From contig NZ_AJHJ01000008.1 in the NCBI RefSeq assembly GCF_000257645.1, positions 1 through 64,000 of the forward strand: a stretch of DNA of 64,000 nt, in the 5' to 3' direction. Below the pieces are notes generated by a model that worked only from the letters and a program-made list of their open reading frames with translations, was not told the DNA's origin and did no database searches. Each line of letters starts with the position of its first letter. Within the stretch, counting starts at the first letter, position 1. Positions 59,189 through 64,000 of the stretch are shown in pieces. The DNA comes from Serratia sp. M24T3. Lineage in GTDB: Bacteria > Pseudomonadota > Gammaproteobacteria > Enterobacterales > Enterobacteriaceae. The position numbers and the translations under genes were made by a program.

Positions 59189-59212
59189 AATAGGCCCTTC
59201 CCAGGGCCTATT
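59189..59212. terminator. Palindromic hairpin between hisP and rbtK
   Basis: AATAGGCCCT - TCCC - AGGGCCTATT is a perfect 10-bp stem with a four-base loop between two convergent genes. It lacks a T tract on the plus side but probably serves as a shared terminator. Confidence 0.65.
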
Positions 59213-59218
59213 CCAAAG

Positions 59219-60838
59219 TTACTGCAGTGTTTCGCGGATAAGCCTCGCTTCATTCTGCAGGCGAACAAAGGCCTGATAGCGAAGGGTATGCAGTTCGCTC
59301 ACGCTAGCCTCAGGTAAATACTGACCGTCAAGAACACAAAATTGTTCCATTGCATGACTGACTGACGGTGAGAGTCCACCTGCTACTGCGCCAAGGATGG
59401 CTGCTCCCAGCATGACTGGCTCTTCGGCTTTTGTTGTTATTACCGGATACCCGCAGGCGTCGGCTATCAGTTGGCGTACCAGCGGGTGCCGTCCTGCCCC
59501 TCCGCTGAGTACCACGTTATCAACGGTTACTCCCATACGGGCCTGGGCGTCAATTATCTGCCGGAGCCCGTAGCCAATGCCGCAGAGACCAGCGATGTAC
59601 AAGCAGATCAGGCTATCGATATCACTTTCCATCCCTAGCCCCACAATCACCGCCCGTGCGTGAGGATCTGCTTGCGGTGAGCGGTTTCCCAAAAATTCAG
59701 GCACTACGTGTATATTACGCGTTAACTGAACCGCATCAGCGGCTGACAACCCTTTTTTCCGGGCCAGACCGGCGAGATAGGTGGGCAGCGAGACGCCCGC
59801 TTCTGTAGCCTTGATAGAGGCCTCGGGCGCGGCGGGATGCAAGGAGACAAGTTGAGCAATAGCAGCGCCGGCGGCGCTTTGTCCGCCTTCGTTCAGCCAC
59901 AAGCCAGGAACCATTGCCGAGTAATAAGGCCCCCAGACACCGGGAATGAATGCTGGCTCCTGCGTGCTGGTCATGGTGCAGGATGAAGTGCCAAAAACGT
60001 AGGCCAGATTACGGACCGCACCGCCACCGACGCCCAGAGTACCAATACCACCGGCGTGTGCATCAATTATACCGGTGCCCACCGGCGTACCCGAAGGCAG
60101 CCCCATCCGATCCGCCGCCTCTGCCGTGAGTCCCTGTCCGCAGGGCACGCCTGGTTCAACGATGTTGATACCGATACGGCGGAAGTCCTCATCCGCCAGC
60201 TCTTCCAGCCCAATACGTCGAAAGTAGTCGGGGTCCCATCGTTTCTCGTGGGCCAGATAAGTCCACTTACAGGTAACGGTGCACACCGACCGAGCGAGGT
60301 CTCCGGTTGCCTTCCAGGTCAGGAAATCGGCCAGGTCAAAGAACTGCCACGCGTTATGGTAAACGTCCGGCAGGTTCTCCTTGAGCCAGAGCAGCTTGGG
60401 AGTCTCCATTTCCGGCGATATTTTCCCGCCGACATACTGAAGAACGGGATGCCCGGTAGCATTGATCATTTCGGCCTGCGCAGTAGCGCGATGATCCATC
60501 CAGACGATAACGTTTCTCTGCGGGTCTTCAGACGGCCCGACGGCAAGGGGCACACCGCCGTCGCCGACCACGACTAGAGAGCATGTGGCATCAACGCCGA
60601 TACCGGCAACGCGCTCCGGGGAAACCTTTGACGCGGCCAACGCCTGCCTGACGGTTTGACAAACTGCATCCCATATTTCGCTACTTGATTGCTCGACGTA
60701 ATGTTCAGGACCTTTATAGAGGGTTATTGGCTGCGTAGCGCGGGCCAGCATTGTCCCTGAGGTATCAAACACGCCTGCCCTAACGCTCCCCGAACCGACG
60801 TCAACGCCAATGACTACCGGGGTAGGTTTATTATTCAT
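59219..60838 (-). CDS. rbtK: D-ribulokinase (FGGY family), ribitol catabolism
   Basis: A 539-residue sugar kinase of the FGGY family that phosphorylates D-ribulose to D-ribulose 5-phosphate. The N-terminal 'VVIGVDVGSGSVRAGVFDTS' is the phosphate-1 loop. 'GVDATCSLVVVGDGG' carries the T-C-S-L-V motif (residues 85-89) associated with D-ribulokinases, and 'VLSGGAGRHPLVRQLIADAC' is the adenosine motif. AAGGAGC precedes the ATG. It lies 39 bp after ribitol dehydrogenase on the same strand, forming an operon, as in Klebsiella rbtDK. Confidence 0.9.
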   Translation of the reverse strand: MNNKPTPVVIGVDVGSGSVRAGVFDTSGTMLARATQPITLYKGPEHYVEQSSSEIWDAVCQTVRQALAASKVSPERVAGIGVDATCSLVVVGDGGVPLAVGPSEDPQRNVIVWMDHRATAQAEMINATGHPVLQYVGGKISPEMETPKLLWLKENLPDVYHNAWQFFDLADFLTWKATGDLARSVCTVTCKWTYLAHEKRWDPDYFRRIGLEELADEDFRRIGINIVEPGVPCGQGLTAEAADRMGLPSGTPVGTGIIDAHAGGIGTLGVGGGAVRNLAYVFGTSSCTMTSTQEPAFIPGVWGPYYSAMVPGLWLNEGGQSAAGAAIAQLVSLHPAAPEASIKATEAGVSLPTYLAGLARKKGLSAADAVQLTRNIHVVPEFLGNRSPQADPHARAVIVGLGMESDIDSLICLYIAGLCGIGYGLRQIIDAQARMGVTVDNVVLSGGAGRHPLVRQLIADACGYPVITTKAEEPVMLGAAILGAVAGGLSPSVSHAMEQFCVLDGQYLPEASVSELHTLRYQAFVRLQNEARLIRETLQ

Positions 60839-60877
60839 ACCTGCTCCTTTCAGCTTTAGAAGCCGAATGTTGGATAG

Positions 60878-61627
60878 TCAGAGATCGATACTGTTGGGAA
60901 GTATAACCAAATCGCGAACAGTAACGTTCCTGGCGCGGGTCAACATGAACAGAACGGATTCAGCCACCTCTTCGGGCTGCATCAGACTGCCGTTAGCCAG
61001 CGCTTCATCCAGTTTGGCCTTTGGCCAATCGTTGAGCAGAGCAGTAACGACCGGCCCCGGCAGGACGGCTCCGACACGGACGCCGTGCTTTGCGACTTGA
61101 CGACGTGTGCTATGAACAAAGGCCTGAACGGCAAACTTCGAGGCTGTGTAGATAGGTTCCCAAACAACCGGCACCATCCCCGCAATGGAGCTGGTAAAGA
61201 TAACGTCTCCCGATTTTTGTGCGATCATGTGCGGCAGTACTGCACGGACACAGCGGAATGCAGCGTTGATGTTCAGGTGAAGTACACGGTCCCAGACATC
61301 GGGATCTCCTTCCTCAACGAGGCCGCCAATATACGCGCCCGCATTGGCGTGGAAAATATCCAGGCGACCAGTCAGTTCGAGAATGTCGGAGTGCATATTG
61401 TCGACCTCTTCCGGTCTCATCAAATCTATCTTTAATGCAAACGCGTTTTCACCCAGCTCCGCAACGATTTTCTTTAACTTTTCGCCTTCCCGGTCAACCA
61501 GAACAACTTTTGCACCCGCGCTCAATAACGTTTTTGCACACGCAAGACCGATCCCCGACGCCGCGCCAGTGATAGCAGCGACTTTGCCAGCAAGGGATGT
61601 GTTCATGGAGGGTACAGTGTGGTTCAT
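60878..61627 (-). CDS. rbtD: Ribitol 2-dehydrogenase
   Basis: A 249-residue short-chain dehydrogenase oxidising ribitol to D-ribulose with NAD. The cofactor motif is '[19 protein letters not shown]', the structural motif '[12 protein letters not shown]', and the catalytic residues are Ser147, Tyr160 and Lys164 (Y-T-A-S-K). The whole protein is strikingly similar to Klebsiella ribitol dehydrogenase from its N-terminus through '[18 protein letters not shown]' to the end. AAGGA precedes the ATG. It is the first gene of the operon with the kinase. Confidence 0.95.
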   Translation of the reverse strand: MNHTVPSMNTSLAGKVAAITGAASGIGLACAKTLLSAGAKVVLVDREGEKLKKIVAELGENAFALKIDLMRPEEVDNMHSDILELTGRLDIFHANAGAYIGGLVEEGDPDVWDRVLHLNINAAFRCVRAVLPHMIAQKSGDVIFTSSIAGMVPVVWEPIYTASKFAVQAFVHSTRRQVAKHGVRVGAVLPGPVVTALLNDWPKAKLDEALANGSLMQPEEVAESVLFMLTRARNVTVRDLVILPNSIDL

Positions 61628-62074
61628 TTTATAATCCTTATATAATTATTTAAAAATTGGTCATAATAGGCACAGCTGAAGTGAAGCTGCAAAATGTGGT
61701 GTTTATCTTTAAAAAAATTGTTCAATTAAATAATGAATAATCGAGAGGTGACGAAGGCGCTCTTTGATTAATTCACCTTTGCACTGTTTCTTAATTTTCA
61801 CCCTAGTTTTTTAAAATAATCTCGTCAACACGAATCTTGTTATTTTAGATCGCCATCACTTAAATTAATTTAGTTTAATTATTTAAAATAAGAATGTTTA
61901 TTTAAATTCCCTGTAGGTTAATAGTCCTGAAGAGATGTTAATTTGGCTATTTTTGCGACTCACGCTTTGATAATGAAAATATCATGTTGACTGAAGAGAG
62001 ATAATCACAGATTAGTTACGGAGTCAGGAAGGTTTAACTTTTAATTTAAGCGATTAAACAATTAAGGGAATTAA
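61628..62074. promoter_or_regulatory. Divergent rbtD / rbtT control region
   Basis: A 447-bp AT-rich region separates the ribitol dehydrogenase operon from the divergent permease and must contain both promoters and regulator sites. TGATA-N7-TATCA (61968-61984) is a small inverted repeat about 90 bp before the permease start. No regulator gene lies in it or next to it. Confidence 0.5.
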
Positions 62075-63346
62075 ATGGATACTAAAAAAGACCACTGGCT
62101 AGGACTGCCAAAAAATTTATTTTGGGGCTATGTCGCAATATTTTTATTTATGACCGGCGACGGATTTGAGCTGGCATTTCTCTCCAAGTACATGGTAGAG
62201 ATAGGGTTTACACCCGCTCAGGCAACCTTTGCTTTCACCGTATACGGCCTGTGTGCAGCTTTGGCTGCGTGGGGGTCGGGGGTTATTGCCGAGGTCATCA
62301 CTCCGCAAAAAGCGATGAAGATTGGGTTTATAATGTGGGTGGTGTTTCATGTCTTATTTATGGTTTTTGGGCTTACGCAAAAAAACTATTATTATATTCT
62401 ACTATTTTATGGGATACGCGGCTTGGCATACCCGTTATTTCTTTATTCATTCATCGTGGTTATTGTTCACAATGTCAGAGAAGAATTGGTCGGTTCAGCC
62501 TGCGGTTGGTTCTGGGCGGCTTATTCATTAGGTATCGGTGTAATTGGCAGCTATTTACCCAGTTTGATTATTACTCAAATAGGTGAGCTGAATGTTTTAT
62601 GGTTCTCACTAATATGGGTCTGTGCCGGTGGCTTACTTTCTATGGTCGCATTGAAAAATATTAAAACATCTAGTCATATGCTGAATTTAAATACCAAAGA
62701 AAAACTTAGTGAAATGAGTCGGGCGGTCACGCTGCTAATGACTAATAAAAATATCACTTTGGCGAGTATTGTCAGAATTATTAATACCCTGTCGCTGTAC
62801 GGTTTTGCAATTATTATGCCGCTGTTATTTGTAGGCGAGCTTGGGTTTTCCATGCCTGACTGGCTGCAAATCTGGGCGATATTCTTCTTCTCGACTATTG
62901 TGTTCAACGTCTTCTGGGGGATTATGTCGCAGAAGTGGGGCATGTTGCGGCTGATCCGCTGGTATGGCTGCATCGGTTGTGCAGTGTTTAGCCTGCTGTT
63001 TTATTACCTGCCGATCTATTTTGGCGATAATTTCTGGATAGCCGCACTTGGGGCGACACTATTAGGTGCATCAACCGCGGCTTTCGTGCCAATGACCGCG
63101 CTATTCCCGGCGCTGGAACCGAAACACAAAGGCGCGGCAATCTCGGTGTGCAATCTTTCTGCTGGCTTAAGCAATTTTTTTGCTCCGGCAATAGCTACTG
63201 CGCTGTTACCGTTCTACGGCGTGGTTGGGGTGGTTTATGCCTATAGCGCACTGTATATCTTTGGGTTTGTGCTAACGCTGTACATTCAGTTTACCCAGAA
63301 ACAGTTTGGCCCGCAGGCTGTTAGCGTTGAGGAAGTGGCCTCTTGA
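62075..63346 (+). CDS. rbtT: MFS polyol permease, probable ribitol transporter
   Basis: A 423-residue major facilitator protein with 12 hydrophobic segments. It opens 'WLGLPKNLFWGYVAIFLFMT' followed by 'GDGFELAFLSKYMVEIGFTP', the pattern of the Klebsiella ribitol/arabinitol permeases RbtT and DalT. AAGGGA lies six bases before the ATG. The divergent dehydrogenase and kinase genes make ribitol the likely substrate, although D-arabinitol cannot be excluded. Confidence 0.87.
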   Translation: MDTKKDHWLGLPKNLFWGYVAIFLFMTGDGFELAFLSKYMVEIGFTPAQATFAFTVYGLCAALAAWGSGVIAEVITPQKAMKIGFIMWVVFHVLFMVFGLTQKNYYYILLFYGIRGLAYPLFLYSFIVVIVHNVREELVGSACGWFWAAYSLGIGVIGSYLPSLIITQIGELNVLWFSLIWVCAGGLLSMVALKNIKTSSHMLNLNTKEKLSEMSRAVTLLMTNKNITLASIVRIINTLSLYGFAIIMPLLFVGELGFSMPDWLQIWAIFFFSTIVFNVFWGIMSQKWGMLRLIRWYGCIGCAVFSLLFYYLPIYFGDNFWIAALGATLLGASTAAFVPMTALFPALEPKHKGAAISVCNLSAGLSNFFAPAIATALLPFYGVVGVVYAYSALYIFGFVLTLYIQFTQKQFGPQAVSVEEVAS

Positions 63347-63357
63347 ACTAAATTATC

Positions 63358-63386
63358 GCTATAACATTTGTTGCTATAACATTTGT
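63358..63386 (+). repeat. Tandem 15-bp direct repeat
   Basis: GCTATAACATTTGTT is followed at once by GCTATAACATTTGT, two near-identical copies directly after the permease stop codon. It looks like a simple local duplication. Confidence 0.6.
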
Positions 63387-63404
63387 CGTGGTAACAGCAA
63401 AATA

Positions 63405-63439
63405 AAACCTTGCCCGCAGTCGTGCTTTGGGCAAGGTTT
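63405..63439. terminator. Bidirectional terminator between rbtT and the peptidase gene
   Basis: AAACCTTGCCC and GGGCAAGGTTT form a perfect 11-bp stem with a 13-base loop, with T-rich and A-rich flanks, between convergent genes. Confidence 0.8.
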
Positions 63440-63468
63440 GCTTATTTGTCAGGCTTAGCTTGCGAAGT

Positions 63469-64000
63469 CTAACCTTTTGCCGCCAATAGGCAGATGGCTT
63501 TGGTCAATTCATAGGATTTCACAAATGAGCTTACCGGCAGGAATTCAAATTTAGAATGGAAGTTGTGGGCACCGGTAAAGTAGTTAGGCGTCAACAGACC
63601 TTTCGCCGACAATGCCGCGCCGTCGGTGCCGCCGCGCATAGGGGTTACTTTTGGCTCGACCTGTATTTCCTCCAATGCAGCAAAGATCAGGTCAATCGCC
63701 TGTCGATCTTCGCCGATCGCGCTACTAATATTGCTGTAAGTGTCAGAGATAGTGACCGATACTTTTGCCGTAGGATATTGTTCAGCAATGGATTTTGCGA
63801 CTTCCTCAATCTTGACCTTGCGTGCGGCAAAGCTGGCGCTGTCAAAGTCGCGGATTGAGGCTTTTAGGGTCGCAGACTGCTGACTTGCACTGATGTCGTT
63901 AAACCAGATGTAACCTTCACGGTCTTGGGTTTTCTCTGGCGTTTCCTGACGATCAAAATGGCTGATGAAGTCATGGGCCATCAGGATAGGGTTAACCAGC
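63469..64000 (-). CDS. pepT: Tripeptide aminopeptidase PepT-like (M20 family), partial
   Basis: Only the C-terminal part (about 176 codons) is in the window; the frame stays open past the right edge, so the Met often assigned inside it is not the start. The visible part contains the M20 features 'IRDFDSASFAARKVKIEEVA', 'VTPMRGGTDGAALSAKGLLT' and the metal-binding His of 'YFTGAHNFHSKFEFLPV'. It resembles E. coli PepT but is fairly divergent, so it may be a paralogue. The enzyme would release N-terminal residues from tripeptides. Confidence 0.82.
   Translation of the reverse strand, partial: LVNPILMAHDFISHFDRQETPEKTQDREGYIWFNDISASQQSATLKASIRDFDSASFAARKVKIEEVAKSIAEQYPTAKVSVTISDTYSNISSAIGEDRQAIDLIFAALEEIQVEPKVTPMRGGTDGAALSAKGLLTPNYFTGAHNFHSKFEFLPVSSFVKSYELTKAICLLAAKG

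Overview
The window is chromosomal DNA of a gammaproteobacterium of the order Enterobacterales. Gene order around fadL/mlaA/yfdC/tRNA-Arg, fadIJ-sixA-smrB-prmB-aroC-mepA-epmC-yfcL-mnmC-fabB, and flk-pdxB-usg-truA-dedA-accD-folC-dedD-cvpA-purF-ubiX-hisJQMP follows the Escherichia coli 50-52 min region, and the protein sequences are close to enteric ones. The divergence (separate CcmH and CcmI, an extended MlaA, one periplasmic binding protein before hisQMP) suggests a genus outside the Escherichia/Salmonella group, perhaps Yersiniaceae-like (Serratia/Rahnella/Rouxiella/Ewingella). The exact genus cannot be fixed from this window.

1-2.1 kb is the edge of an integrated element: a P4-type integrase running off the left end, a tRNA-Arg(CCT) that matches the E. 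coli argW integration site, then decayed genes (an IS3-type remnant, an ArsR-type regulator pseudogene with an in-frame stop, a GNAT acetyltransferase). 2.2-5.0 kb holds a thiol peroxidase, an Lrp-type regulator, a serine hydrolase and YfdC. 5.3-12.5 kb is a complete cytochrome c maturation operon, ccmABCDEFGHI. MlaA (outer-membrane lipid asymmetry) follows.

13.6-21.3 kb is the most unusual segment. A single 2476-residue gene, AT-richer than its surroundings, sits between the convergent genes mlaA and fadL, which are neighbours in E. coli. I read in it a hydrophobic membrane-insertion-like segment and four enzyme-fold signatures in series: Fic-like, protein-kinase-like, YopT/C58-like cysteine protease and transglutaminase-like. 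The first two have altered catalytic residues and the last two have complete Cys-His-Asp sets. It is a candidate new multidomain cytotoxin or effector and is followed by a one-base-overlapping 68-codon ORF.

21.3-36.3 kb is core lipid and housekeeping metabolism: fatty-acid uptake and beta-oxidation (fadL, fadI, fadJ) with FadR-like operators, then sixA, smrB, prmB, aroC, mepA, epmC, yfcL, mnmC, and fabB with adjacent FadR-like and FabR-like sites. 36.4-45.1 kb is more lineage-specific: a Met-rich DUF2946/PepSY pair that may handle copper, a YbiR-type permease, a MocR regulator divergent from a rhodanese with a large inverted repeat between them, flk, and a DMT exporter divergent from an AraC regulator. 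45.2-59.2 kb returns to the conserved block pdxB to hisP, with a PurR box before cvpA-purF and a sigma-54 promoter with NtrC-like sites before hisJ.

59.2-63.3 kb carries ribitol catabolism: ribitol dehydrogenase and D-ribulokinase, divergent from a polyol permease. The window ends inside a PepT-like tripeptidase gene. No rRNA genes or CRISPR arrays were seen.
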